This document shows, in pieces, positions 1 through 7,814 of a stretch of DNA of 12,515 bases. The DNA is taken from the NCBI GenBank assembly GCA_003161195.1, contig PMOV01000116.1, positions 1,702 through 14,216 of the forward strand, written 5' to 3'. The stretch's first letter is position 1, and every line of letters starts with the position of its first letter. This DNA comes from Acidobacteriota bacterium (GTDB lineage: Bacteria; Acidobacteriota; Terriglobia; Acidiferrales; UBA7541). Both the position numbers and the translations under genes were made by a program. The notes beneath the pieces were generated by a model. That model did no database searches. It was not told the origin of the DNA and was given only the letters and a program-made list of their open reading frames with translations.

Positions 1-32
1 GCGGCCGCTACAACGGCAAACACCAAAATCGA

Positions 33-536
33 TTAGCTGACTACCGGGGCGGTGTCGCGTTCGCGGGCGCGACGGCGCAGGTAGTGCATGGCGATGTTCA
101 GGTAAACTTCGCCGCAGGGCGTCTCGAGGCGCAATACCAGGGCTTCGGTGTCCACGCTGCTGGCCAGGCCTTCCTCGCTAGTGTGGATTTCCGGCGGAAA
201 AACTTTGAAGCGGAAGCCCTGGTCGTTGAGCAGGGTGACGGAATTGCCGATCACCATATTGGCTAGTTCGCAGGCGGTTTCGCGGACGACTTGCTCGGTG
301 GCTTGTACCTCCATGCCGGAGAGTTGCGTGGCGATTCTGACGGCGACTTCGGGCGAAAGATCGAGAATGATGCGGCCTTCGATGTCACCCTTGATGGCGA
401 TGAGGGCGGCTACACCTTTGCGGCGATAGGTGTCTTCTTCCATCGCCAGATCGGCGATCCGCACGGGCGACTGCAGGGAGTCGGAGAGGACGGCGTCCGC
501 AGCGTCGATAAACGGCTGGATGAGTTCCATTCTCAT
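33..536 (-). CDS. cheX: CheX-type chemotaxis phosphatase
   Basis: This 167-residue protein resembles the CheX branch of the CheC/CheX/FliY phosphatases, which dephosphorylate CheY-P in the cytoplasm and reset the motility signal. The family motif E-x-x-N is visible once, as E90-L-A-N93 in a helix (ETACELANMVIGN). A single motif fits CheX, since CheC normally carries two. Length matches the family (about 150-165 residues). The ATG at 536 overlaps the cheY stop by four bases (ATGA, 533-536), and GGAGAG (545-550) lies 8 bases upstream, so this start is well supported; a second ATG two codons later is less likely. It is last of the visible che genes, directly after the CheY it would act on. The C-terminus is Arg-rich (LRRRARERD). 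I see no terminator in the 32 bases after the stop, so the operon may continue. Family assignment is fairly sure; the activity is inferred. Confidence 0.82.
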   Translation of the reverse strand: MRMELIQPFIDAADAVLSDSLQSPVRIADLAMEEDTYRRKGVAALIAIKGDIEGRIILDLSPEVAVRIATQLSGMEVQATEQVVRETACELANMVIGNSVTLLNDQGFRFKVFPPEIHTSEEGLASSVDTEALVLRLETPCGEVYLNIAMHYLRRRARERDTAPVVS

Positions 537-997
537 GAGCGTGGCTCTCCTGCAAGGGCGACGGGCACGCCGACGGGTGCGCCGGCTGCGGAAGGATCGT
601 CGCTCAAGACGTAGCGCAGAATTTCGTAGAGCACTTCGGGCTTGACGGGCTTTTGCACGAAGTGTTTGGCGCCCTTTTGCAGAGCGGCCAGGATATTCTC
701 CTGATAGCCGACGCTGGAGACCATGACGATGCGGGCGTGTGGGTGCTGGCGCACGATGCGTTCGACGGCCTCAATGCCTTCCATCTGCGGCATGGTGATG
801 TCCATGAGCACGACGTCGGGCTTGGTGCGGTTGAATTCGGCGATAGCGGTCAATCCGTCGCCGGCTTCGCCGGCAATTTCCCCGCCGAACATCTCGATCA
901 TCTTCATGAGATTTTTCCGGGCGAAAACGGAATCGTCCACCACGAGGTAGCGGACAGGCTGATGGTCTTTGCGAAGCAGAGGCGCGAATTGTGCCAT
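533..997 (-). CDS. cheY: CheY chemotaxis response regulator
   Basis: This 154-residue protein is a single receiver domain (about residues 15-131) with no output domain, as expected for the diffusible messenger that carries phosphate from CheA to the motility machinery. The acidic pair is D21-D22 (VVDDS), the phospho-acceptor is D66 in VLMDITMP, the switch Ser/Thr is S94 (VMVSSVG) and the conserved lysine is K116 (VQKPVKP). The DITMP and SSVG-x-Q segments look more like the Thermotoga/Bacillus CheY type than the enterobacterial one. There are about 14 extra residues at the N-terminus and a 20-residue Ala/Pro/Gly-rich tail (135-154). AGGGAG (1004-1009) lies 6 bases before the ATG. The gene sits 27 bases after cheB and overlaps cheX by four bases, so CheY and its likely phosphatase are translationally coupled. 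Confidence 0.9.
   Translation of the reverse strand: MAQFAPLLRKDHQPVRYLVVDDSVFARKNLMKMIEMFGGEIAGEAGDGLTAIAEFNRTKPDVVLMDITMPQMEGIEAVERIVRQHPHARIVMVSSVGYQENILAALQKGAKHFVQKPVKPEVLYEILRYVLSDDPSAAGAPVGVPVALAGEPRS
545..550 (-). promoter_or_regulatory. Ribosome binding site of cheX
   Basis: GGAGAG on the minus strand, 8 bases before the ATG at 536 and inside the 3' end of cheY. It fixes the cheX start at the codon that overlaps the cheY stop. Confidence 0.6.
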
Positions 998-1024
998 AAG
1001 TTTCTCCCTGTTCCCCGAAGCGCG

Positions 1025-2173
1025 CTAGCTGCGCAGCGGAGAAACGGTCCTTTTGTCAAATTTGTCTTTATCGTCCACTTCGGCCTTTTCAGGCTTTTCG
1101 GGGGCCAGGCGGTCGGTACCGCACTGGCTTACCAGGAATGAAGCGATTCCATCGAGCGGAATAATTTTGCCAGCGTAGCCTTTGACGATGGCAGCGCGGG
1201 GCATGCCAGCCACGACGCAAGTGTCCTCGCTTTGCGCGATAGTGACGCCGCCGGCGGCTTTGATAGCACCGAGGCCTTCGGCGCCGTCCTCACCCATGCC
1301 GGTCATGAGCAATCCGATTGCGGAGCCGCCGAATTCCTGCGCGACGGATTGAAAGAGGATGTCCGCAGAAGGACGATGGCCGTTCACGTGAGGGGCGTCC
1401 GAGAGAACCACCATGTCGCCGCGAGGCATGTGGCGCACCATGATGTGGCGATTGCCGGGACAGAGGAGTACCCGGCCGGCGAGCAGGAGATCGCCGGATT
1501 TGGCTTCCTGCACTACTAGCTGCGAAGAATCGTCGAGGCGGCGCGCGAACATTTCGGTAAAACCTTCTGGCATGTGCTGGACGATGACGATGGCGGCGGA
1601 CAATTCCGCGGGTAGCTGCGGCAGGAGGTATTGCAAGGCGTTGGGACCGCCAGTGGAAATGCCGATGGCGACGACGCGCTTGGCGGGCAGAGCGGCGCGC
1701 GGAACTTTGCGCGTGCGGGCCGGATCTTCTTCGCGGGCGGGATTGAGAGGCAGCTTGCGCACCGCGGCGCGTTTGGCGATTTTAATTTTTTCCGCGAGGG
1801 CTTCGGCGATGGAATCGAGATTGCCGGAGGCGGCGTTGAGGGGCTTGGCGATGAAATCGACGGCGCCCATGGCGAGGGCTTTGAGGGTGAAGTCCGCGCC
1901 TTCCTTGGGCGGCGTGCTGAGCAGGATGACGGGCATAGGCGCGGCGCGCATGATGAGGCGCAGGGTCTCCATGCCGTCCATGCGCGGCATCTCGAGATCG
2001 AGGGTGACAACGTCGGGACGCAGCTCTTCGATTTTTTTCAGCGCGAAGGAGCCGTCCATGGCGGTGCCGACGACCTCGATGGCCGGGTCGCGGCTCAGGA
2101 TGGCCGGGATGAGCTTGCGCATCAACGCAGAATCGTCAACCACGAGGACGCGAGTTCGTTCGTTTGGGCTCAA
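1025..2173 (-). CDS. cheB: CheB protein-glutamate methylesterase/deamidase
   Basis: CheB removes methyl groups from receptor glutamates and deamidates receptor glutamines; phosphorylation by CheA activates it, giving adaptation feedback. Residues 7-125 form a receiver with D13-D14, phospho-acceptor D59 (TLDLEMP) and K110. A linker follows (about 135-163). The esterase domain (about 165-350) shows the catalytic triad: S173 in GISTGG, H200 in VQHMP and D296 in GMGEDG. All key residues are present, so I expect an active enzyme. The start is TTG: its codon overlaps the cheA stop (TTGA, 2170-2173), and AGGAG (2181-2185) lies 7 bases upstream. The next methionine (residue 18) falls inside the receiver and would remove the acidic pair, so TTG is required. 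The charged tail at 355-382 (EKPEKAEVDDKDKFDKR) extends past the usual domain end; its role is unknown. Confidence 0.93.
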   Translation of the reverse strand: MSPNERTRVLVVDDSALMRKLIPAILSRDPAIEVVGTAMDGSFALKKIEELRPDVVTLDLEMPRMDGMETLRLIMRAAPMPVILLSTPPKEGADFTLKALAMGAVDFIAKPLNAASGNLDSIAEALAEKIKIAKRAAVRKLPLNPAREEDPARTRKVPRAALPAKRVVAIGISTGGPNALQYLLPQLPAELSAAIVIVQHMPEGFTEMFARRLDDSSQLVVQEAKSGDLLLAGRVLLCPGNRHIMVRHMPRGDMVVLSDAPHVNGHRPSADILFQSVAQEFGGSAIGLLMTGMGEDGAEGLGAIKAAGGVTIAQSEDTCVVAGMPRAAIVKGYAGKIIPLDGIASFLVSQCGTDRLAPEKPEKAEVDDKDKFDKRTVSPLRS

Positions 2174-4278
2174 GCGATCGCTCCTAAGGGGGTGGTGCGA
2201 CTCAAACGCGACAGAACCGCGGGCACGTTGAGGATGAGCACGACGGTGCCGTCGCCAAGAATGGATGCGCCGCTGACCAGGTCGCTGGAAATGATTTCGG
2301 ATGGGAGAGCTTTGATGACGAGTTCTTCTTCGCCAACCATGCTGTCGACGACCAGGCCGAAGCGACGATCGGCGGAGCCAATGACGATGACGAAAGAGGT
2401 GTTTTTCCTTTTTGCGGGCTGGGGTTCGACGGCGTGAATCTGCGTGAGATGGTCGAGGCGGACGAGCGAGAGGATCTGTTCACGGAGGCGCAGGACTTCG
2501 CGCTGATCGACGCGGCTGATGTCCGAGGCGGTGACGCGGGTGATTTCGACGACGGACGACAAGGGAATGGCGAAGAGACGGCCGGCGACGCGGAAGAGGA
2601 GCGTCTGGATGCTGGCGAGGGTGAGGGGGGCGCGGAGTTGGATGGTGGTGCCGCGGCCGGGCTGGGTGGTGACGTTTACGGTACCTTTCAAGCGATCAAG
2701 GACGTTGCGGACGACATCCATGCCGACGCCACGGCCAGAGACGGACGTGACTTCGGCGGCGGTGCTGAAACCGTTGGAGAAGATCAGGCTGATGGCTTCC
2801 TGTTCGGTGAGGCGCTCGGCTTCTTCAGGTTTCAGCAGGCCGTTTTGAATGGCGCGGGCGCGGACGCGCGGGAGGTCGATGCCTTTGCCGTCATCGCGGA
2901 CTTCAATGACGACCTGCGTGCCCTGGTGATAGGCCTTGAGATAGAGCGTGCCGCGCGCGGGTTTGCCGGCGGCGATGCGCTCGTCGGCATCCTCGATGCC
3001 GTGGTCGACGGCGTTGCGCACGAGGTGCATGAGTGGCTCGGCGAGAGCGTCGAGGATGCTTTTGTCGAGGTCGGTGTTCTGGCCGGCGATTTCGAGAGCT
3101 ACGTCTTTGCCGCATTGCTTGGCGACGTCTCGCACGACGCGTGGGAAACGGCGGAAGAGCTGTTCGACGGGCACCATGCGAATTTTCAGGACGCACTTGT
3201 GCAATTCGTCGAGGACGCGGGCTTGAAACGCGAGAGCGTCGGCCAGTTTGGCGCGTACGGGGTCGCGGGCGTGGCGTTGCTCGAGATCGGCGAGCGCGCG
3301 GTTGAGCATGGATTTCCCGATGATGAGTTCACCGACGAGGTTCATGACGGAGTCGATGCGGCCGGCGTCAACGCGCAAGCTAGCGTCGGTGACGGCGGCT
3401 ACGGCGGGGCTGGGTTCGCCAGCCTGCTCGAGGTCGGTGGCGGCGGTGTGGGAATCGGGCGTCGCTTCGGCTTGAGCAGCCTTTTGTTGCGCTTCGAGAA
3501 GATCGGCGAGGAGTTCCTGCTCGAGAGAGTTGGCGGCGCGAGCGCGCTCGATGCGAACTTCGCAGACGACGGAGGGGATGTTGCAGCGTGCGACGACCTT
3601 GTCTTCGGGAAGGCGGGAGGCGAGGGCGGCCTCGACGATGGTGATGGTAGCGGAATCGACGCTGTCTTCGGGGCGCAGTGCGAGGACGGTGCCGGTGGAG
3701 TGCAAGACGTTGCGAATGAGTTGAAAGGCCGCGGCGCGCATGGGGCTGTTGGTATCCACGTGCAGCGCAAGGTTGAAGACCGGCTCGCCGCGATGTTCGG
3801 CTTCGGCGATCATGAGCTGCTCGTATTCGGTCCAGGCGAACGCGTGGGACGCGGCGGCTTGCGTGATCGATGGTGTGTTGGCCGCCGGCACGGTGCCAGC
3901 AATGTCCCGAATGATGGCGAGAAGTTTATCGAGCGCGGGCGGCTCGGACTTATTTTGCAAGGCGCGGAGCAGAGCTTCGAAGGCGTCGGCGGCGGCTAGA
4001 ACAACTTCCGCGAGACGCGCGCCCTGCGCGTGAGCGACTTGCGGGGTGAGGACATCCTCGAGTTGGTGCGCGAACTGGCTGAGCGAGGTGAACCCACAGG
4101 CGGCGGAATCGCCTTTGAGCGTATGCACAGCGCGGCGGAGACGGCGCAGCACTTCCTCGTCAGTGGGCCGGGCCTCGAGATCGAGACCAGCTTCGTTCAA
4201 GGATTGCAGAATCTCCGCGGCGGTCTCAAAAAAGAACGCACGGAGTTCGGCGCCGCGATCTTCGGGAAGATAGGTCAC
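2170..4278 (-). CDS. cheA: CheA chemotaxis histidine kinase
   Basis: CheA is the receptor-bound cytoplasmic kinase that autophosphorylates and passes phosphate to CheY and CheB. Its 702 residues show the full P1-P5 layout. P1 is an HPt domain (about 8-105) with H52 in HTLKG. P2 (about 150-250) is a divergent regulator-docking region, followed by an Ala/Glu/Gln-rich linker. P3 is the dimerisation helix pair (about 300-365, beginning RVDAGRIDSVMNLVGELI). P4 is the ATPase (about 368-548) with N box LVRNAVDHG (N422, H426), G1 box DDGKG (462-466) and G2 box SGRGVGMD (514-521). P5 is the CheW-like domain (about 550-690). No receiver is fused on. The start is GTG at 4278, overlapping the cheR stop by four bases (GTGA), with GAGG seven bases upstream. 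The stop overlaps the cheB start. It is somewhat longer than the roughly 654 residues of the enterobacterial protein, mainly in linkers. Confidence 0.95.
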   Translation of the reverse strand: MTYLPEDRGAELRAFFFETAAEILQSLNEAGLDLEARPTDEEVLRRLRRAVHTLKGDSAACGFTSLSQFAHQLEDVLTPQVAHAQGARLAEVVLAAADAFEALLRALQNKSEPPALDKLLAIIRDIAGTVPAANTPSITQAAASHAFAWTEYEQLMIAEAEHRGEPVFNLALHVDTNSPMRAAAFQLIRNVLHSTGTVLALRPEDSVDSATITIVEAALASRLPEDKVVARCNIPSVVCEVRIERARAANSLEQELLADLLEAQQKAAQAEATPDSHTAATDLEQAGEPSPAVAAVTDASLRVDAGRIDSVMNLVGELIIGKSMLNRALADLEQRHARDPVRAKLADALAFQARVLDELHKCVLKIRMVPVEQLFRRFPRVVRDVAKQCGKDVALEIAGQNTDLDKSILDALAEPLMHLVRNAVDHGIEDADERIAAGKPARGTLYLKAYHQGTQVVIEVRDDGKGIDLPRVRARAIQNGLLKPEEAERLTEQEAISLIFSNGFSTAAEVTSVSGRGVGMDVVRNVLDRLKGTVNVTTQPGRGTTIQLRAPLTLASIQTLLFRVAGRLFAIPLSSVVEITRVTASDISRVDQREVLRLREQILSLVRLDHLTQIHAVEPQPAKRKNTSFVIVIGSADRRFGLVVDSMVGEEELVIKALPSEIISSDLVSGASILGDGTVVLILNVPAVLSRLSRTTPLGAIA
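2181..2185 (-). promoter_or_regulatory. Ribosome binding site deciding the TTG start of cheB
   Basis: AGGAG on the minus strand, 7 bases before the TTG at 2173 and inside the last codons of cheA. It is a good Shine-Dalgarno match at good spacing, and it supports TTG as a real start codon. Confidence 0.65.
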
Positions 4279-5180
4279 GTGGCGGCCTCGAGGCGTTGAT
4301 AGGCGGTGCCGTTGTTTTCGTGGATCATGCGAAATTTCTGCGTAAGGCCGAAGAGGCTTTCCGCGTGGCCAACGAAAAGGTAGCCGCCGGGATTCAAGCA
4401 GTTCCAGAATTTGTCGATGAGGCGCTTTTGCTCGGCTTCGTCGAAATAGATCATGACGTTGCGGCAGAGAATGATGTCCGTGCGGCGTGGCAGGAATTCG
4501 GTTTTAAGATTGTGAAAGTCGAACTGCACGAGGTCGCGGAGTTGCTGCTTGACGGTATATTTGTCGCCGACCTTTTCGAAGTAACGCAGACGGGTGGTGT
4601 AGTCGACCGGCTCCATCTGCTGCTCGGTGTAGAGACCTTGCTGCCCGACGCGGAGGATGGCGTAGCTGATGTCCGAGGCGACCATCTCAAGTTTCCATGG
4701 CGGAGGGATGATGGGCTTGGGTACCGGCATGTCGAAGGGTAGAGGATTGCGCAGGTAGTAGTACGCTAGGGCGTCGGCGACGAGCATGGCGACGGAGTAA
4801 GGCTCCTGGCCGGAAGAGCAACCGGCGCTCCAGATGCGAAGATGGAAGTCGCGGCGTTCCTGTTTGCGCTTGAGAATTTCCTCCAGCACGGTTTTTTGTA
4901 ACAGGTCAAGCTGCGGGCGATTGCGGAAGAAGCTAGTTTCGTTGACGGTAAGATTTTCGAGCAACTGAGCGAGTTCGGTTTTGCCTTCGCGGCTGGTGAG
5001 CAGGCGATAGTAGGCGTAAAACGAATCGAGCTGGCAGACCTTGAGACGGCGTTGGAGGCGATCCTTCAGGAAATGCGAGCGGCGTTCATCGAAGAACATG
5101 CCGCACTCCTGATAGACGAGCGTCTGCAGCAGCTTTAGCTCCGGTTCGGTTAGTTCGATCGGTACGGTAAGCGTGGCCAT
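4275..5180 (-). CDS. cheR: CheR chemotaxis protein methyltransferase
   Basis: CheR uses S-adenosylmethionine to methylate receptor glutamates and so opposes CheB. The 301-residue protein shows the all-alpha N-terminal domain (about 8-75), the family signature NLTVNETSFFR (77-87), the SAM-binding loop WSAGCSSGQEPYS (117-129), an acidic residue after strand 2 (D170 in ASDIS), the DIILCRNVMIYF block (235-246), and GHAES (271-275) near the end. A Pro-rich insert (about 146-162) sits between the SAM loop and the next strand. There is no TPR or other extension. The ATG at 5180 has no clear Shine-Dalgarno sequence, and the gene is separated from cheW by 59 bases, the longest gap after mcp. That gap contains a TGAGACTCA palindrome (5194-5202). 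The stop codon is shared with the GTGA start overlap of cheA. Confidence 0.94.
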   Translation of the reverse strand: MATLTVPIELTEPELKLLQTLVYQECGMFFDERRSHFLKDRLQRRLKVCQLDSFYAYYRLLTSREGKTELAQLLENLTVNETSFFRNRPQLDLLQKTVLEEILKRKQERRDFHLRIWSAGCSSGQEPYSVAMLVADALAYYYLRNPLPFDMPVPKPIIPPPWKLEMVASDISYAILRVGQQGLYTEQQMEPVDYTTRLRYFEKVGDKYTVKQQLRDLVQFDFHNLKTEFLPRRTDIILCRNVMIYFDEAEQKRLIDKFWNCLNPGGYLFVGHAESLFGLTQKFRMIHENNGTAYQRLEAAT

Positions 5181-5239
5181 AGGCGTTTTCGTGTGAGACT
5201 CAGAAAGTGCGGCGGCGATTCCGAACGGCAGAATGCGCC

Positions 5240-5716
5240 TTACCTGGCAAGGGTGACCGGCTCTGCGACCTCCTCGAGTCGTTTGTATTCCGGGCGGTGC
5301 AGCAGCCGGGTAATGTCCAGAAGAATGATGAGACGGCCTTTGAGCTTTCCAACGCCGACGACGTAGCTGGACTCGCCTTCGGCGAAGACATTGCCCGGCG
5401 GCTCAATGTCGGCGGGAGGAATTTTCAGAACTTCGGAAGCGGCATTCACGATCAAGCCGAGGAGTTTGTTGTTGAGCTCGACGACCAGGATGCGATTCTT
5501 TTTGTCAGTGACAATTTCGGACTGGCCAAAACGTTTACGCAGATCCATCACCGGGATAATCTTGCCGCGCAGGTTGATTACGCCCTCGATGAGGTCCGGC
5601 GCGCTGGGCACGCTGGTAATCTCCGGAACGCGCACGATTTCGCGCACGGAACCAATACGGACACCGTAGGTTTCCGAGCCGATGCGAAAGCCGACGACTT
5701 GGATGTCTTTTTCCAC
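5240..5716 (-). CDS. cheW: CheW chemotaxis coupling protein
   Basis: CheW is the small adaptor that joins receptor tips to CheA in the signalling array. The 158-residue product is a single CheW-like SH3 double-barrel domain. The family core GVINLRGKIIPVMDLRKRFG (45-64) is clear, followed by ILVVELNNKLLGLIVNAASEV and a late KGRLIILLDITRLL strand. Length is typical. The start is GTG at 5716; GAGAG (5721-5725) lies only 4 bases upstream, which is short but acceptable, and no ATG is available before the domain begins. The gene follows the receptor gene by only 14 bases, so receptor and coupler are probably made from one transcript. About 17 residues after the last barrel strand are polar and charged. 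Confidence 0.93.
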   Translation of the reverse strand: MEKDIQVVGFRIGSETYGVRIGSVREIVRVPEITSVPSAPDLIEGVINLRGKIIPVMDLRKRFGQSEIVTDKKNRILVVELNNKLLGLIVNAASEVLKIPPADIEPPGNVFAEGESSYVVGVGKLKGRLIILLDITRLLHRPEYKRLEEVAEPVTLAR

Positions 5717-5730
5717 CGTTCTCTCAATTC

Positions 5731-7743
5731 CTACGAATGCGAAAGTTCGGCGTACTCGAGTTCGCGTTCTTCTTCCGGTTGCACGAAATCGCGCCGTTTC
5801 CGCGCGTCGCCATACTTGGCGCGAGACGGTGCGGCACGATCGAGGACGAAGCGGTCCATGCTGTCCAGCAGGTGGCGCGAGAGCTTGAGCATCTGCTCGG
5901 CGGCGGCGGAAAGCTCCGTGGAACTGGAAGCGGACTGCTGCACGAGTTCGCGCATCTTGTCCATGGCGCGGACGACCGCTTGTGCGCCGCTGGCCTGCTC
6001 TTCGACGGCAGAATTGATCTCCTGCGTGATTTCGGTGAGGCGGCTGGTGGCTTTGGCGATTTGCGAAGAGCCCACGGACTGCTCGTTGGTGGCGGCGCCG
6101 ATTTCCTGAGAGAACTTGTAGACCTCGGTGACCACGTTGGAGATTTTGTGCAGCGCGGTGCCGAGATCGTTGCCGAGATTGAGACCTTCCTCGACGATGC
6201 GCGTAGAGCGTTCCATATTTTCCACGGCCTGACGCGCTTCGCGCTGGATGCTCTGGATAAGGTCGGCGATTTCCTTGGTGGATTGCGTGGATTTTTCCGC
6301 GAGCTTGCGGACTTCGTCGGCAACAACGGCAAAGCCCAGGCCGTGTTCGCCGGCGCGGGCGGCTTCAATGGCGGCGTTGAGCGCCAGGAGGTTGGTCTGC
6401 TCCGCGAGATCGTCGATGACTTCGATAATCTTGCCGATGTCATCGGCGCGATGGCCGAGCACGTTGATGATTTCGGCGGACGACTGAATGGCACGGTTGG
6501 TGCGGTTCAGGCCGTCGGTGGCCTTTTCCATGGTTTGAATACCGGTGCTGACTTCTTCGCGGGAGCGGTTGGCGATGTCGAGCAAGACTTTTGCGGTGTC
6601 CGCGACGCGCTGGATGGAGGTGACCATCTGATCGATGGATGCGGAGGTTTCCGCGACGCTCGAAGCCTGGACTTGCGTGTTCTTCACCACATTTTGCACG
6701 TTGATGCTCATCTCGTGCATGGTGCTGGTGACTTCCTCGATGGCCGAGGAGGCTTGCACGCTAACTTTGGCGGATTCGTCGGCAGCGCCGGCGACCTGAT
6801 TGGAGCCGGCAGAAACCTGGCTGGCGGAATCGCGTGTGGTGCGCACGAGGGTCTGCAAGCCGTGCGACATGCGCACGAACGCGTTGCCCAAGGTATCGCG
6901 CTTAGAACGCGGGACAACTTCGACGCTGAGATCGCCTTCGGCCACGGCCATGGAGACGCTGGCCATTTCCTTAAGGTAGGCGACCATGTTGTTGAAGGTG
7001 GTGGCCAAGGCGCCGATTTCATCGTTACGGTGAATGTCGATGTTCTGGTCAAGATCGCCGGAGTCGCCGATTTCGCGGGCCACGGTGATGAGGTGTTGCA
7101 GCGGCTGGGTGATATTGCGCGCGGTGATGTAGGCGAAGACGAAGCCCACGGCCAGCACGATGAGCGTGCCGCCGATGGTGACCCACAGGCTAATGGCACC
7201 CGCCGCGTCGGCGACAGCCTTTGAGTCATCTGCGGATTTCTTGATTTCCTTGGCACACTGGTCGAGAACCGCGGCAGATTTGGCGAGCCAGGAGCCGGGA
7301 TCTTTCTGGAGATAGAAAATCTGCAGATCGGAAACGGTGGCGTCGCCGGAATCGACCTGATGACGCTTGGCAAGCATGGGTTTGGCAAAATTGTCGGCCC
7401 AACTGGTTTCCGTGGACTCCACCTGCAGAAGGGTGACGCGCAGAGTATCGGTCGAGGCTTGAGCCTGGCCCCGCTTGACGAGATCGGACATGGACACGAG
7501 GCCCTTGTTGACGCGGTCTTCGTCGCGAGGGTCGCCGCTGAGGAGAAAGTTGTTGAGATCCAGGCGATTGGTCATGATCTGGCCGCGCACGGACTCGATG
7601 GTGCCCACGCCCTCGAGGGCGGTAGCCGCCTGGCGGCGCGCGGAGTTTACTTTCACGCCGGCAAAGATGTTGGCAACCAGCAACAGCGCGAGCAAAATCA
7701 GGCTCGAGCCGAAGCCAAGGTAGAGTCGATTCCGAATGTTCAT
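5731..7743 (-). CDS. Methyl-accepting chemotaxis protein (transmembrane receptor)
   Basis: The 670-residue product has a transmembrane helix at about 13-30, a periplasmic mostly helical region (about 31-182, four-helix-bundle style), a second membrane helix (183-206), a HAMP domain (to about 256, with RNDEIGALATTFNNM), a second HAMP-like unit (about 260-302, with AEGDLS and DTLGNAF), and a long cytoplasmic signalling coiled coil. The hairpin tip is highly conserved (EQTNLLALNAAIEAARAGE, 448-466). Two methylation-type sites are visible: SSAIEEVTS (332-340) and SAVEEQAS (578-585). The end is acidic (EEERELEYAELSHS) and lacks the NWETF tether for CheR/CheB. I chose the ATG at 7743 over a TTG at 7767 because GGAGG (7753-7757) lies 9 bases before the ATG and MNIRNRLYLGFG is a typical receptor start. 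The ligand cannot be told. The gene precedes cheW, so this is probably the cognate receptor of the system. Confidence 0.94.
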   Translation of the reverse strand: MNIRNRLYLGFGSSLILLALLLVANIFAGVKVNSARRQAATALEGVGTIESVRGQIMTNRLDLNNFLLSGDPRDEDRVNKGLVSMSDLVKRGQAQASTDTLRVTLLQVESTETSWADNFAKPMLAKRHQVDSGDATVSDLQIFYLQKDPGSWLAKSAAVLDQCAKEIKKSADDSKAVADAAGAISLWVTIGGTLIVLAVGFVFAYITARNITQPLQHLITVAREIGDSGDLDQNIDIHRNDEIGALATTFNNMVAYLKEMASVSMAVAEGDLSVEVVPRSKRDTLGNAFVRMSHGLQTLVRTTRDSASQVSAGSNQVAGAADESAKVSVQASSAIEEVTSTMHEMSINVQNVVKNTQVQASSVAETSASIDQMVTSIQRVADTAKVLLDIANRSREEVSTGIQTMEKATDGLNRTNRAIQSSAEIINVLGHRADDIGKIIEVIDDLAEQTNLLALNAAIEAARAGEHGLGFAVVADEVRKLAEKSTQSTKEIADLIQSIQREARQAVENMERSTRIVEEGLNLGNDLGTALHKISNVVTEVYKFSQEIGAATNEQSVGSSQIAKATSRLTEITQEINSAVEEQASGAQAVVRAMDKMRELVQQSASSSTELSAAAEQMLKLSRHLLDSMDRFVLDRAAPSRAKYGDARKRRDFVQPEEERELEYAELSHS

Positions 7744-7752
7744 TGCAAAAAG

Positions 7753-7757
7753 CCTCC
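7753..7757 (-). promoter_or_regulatory. Ribosome binding site of the receptor gene
   Basis: GGAGG on the minus strand, 9 bases before the ATG at 7743. It decides the receptor start in favour of this ATG over an in-frame TTG 24 bases upstream, which lies on the other side of the site. Confidence 0.7.
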
Positions 7758-7814
7758 ACTTCCGCAAAACCGAACTGTCACCGTCACGACGCTCAACGGA
7801 TGATCGAATCCTGC

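Noticed and set aside
1..8. GCGGCCGC (NotI site) at the very start of the window
   Set aside because: It could suggest a clone junction, but the word is expected now and then in GC-rich DNA and no vector sequence follows.
2434..3999. Long open frame of 521 codons on the plus strand opposite cheA
   Set aside because: It is antisense to a CheA with every domain motif. Its Gly/Ala/Asp/Glu/Val-rich composition is what GC-biased third positions give on the opposite strand, and no family motif is visible.
5737..7224. Open frame of 495 codons on the plus strand opposite the receptor gene
   Set aside because: Antisense shadow of a repetitive coiled-coil gene. The product is low-complexity Gly/Asp/His/Phe-rich sequence without domain features.
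7744..7767. Upstream TTG start (7767) for the receptor
   Set aside because: The GGAGG ribosome site (7753-7757) lies between this TTG and the ATG at 7743, so it can only serve the ATG. The extra eight residues add nothing typical of receptors.
7744..7814. Terminator between the TonB-domain gene and the receptor gene
   Set aside because: I could not find a stable hairpin followed by a T-run on the minus strand. The TTTTT at 7747-7751 is only the spacer after the ribosome site.
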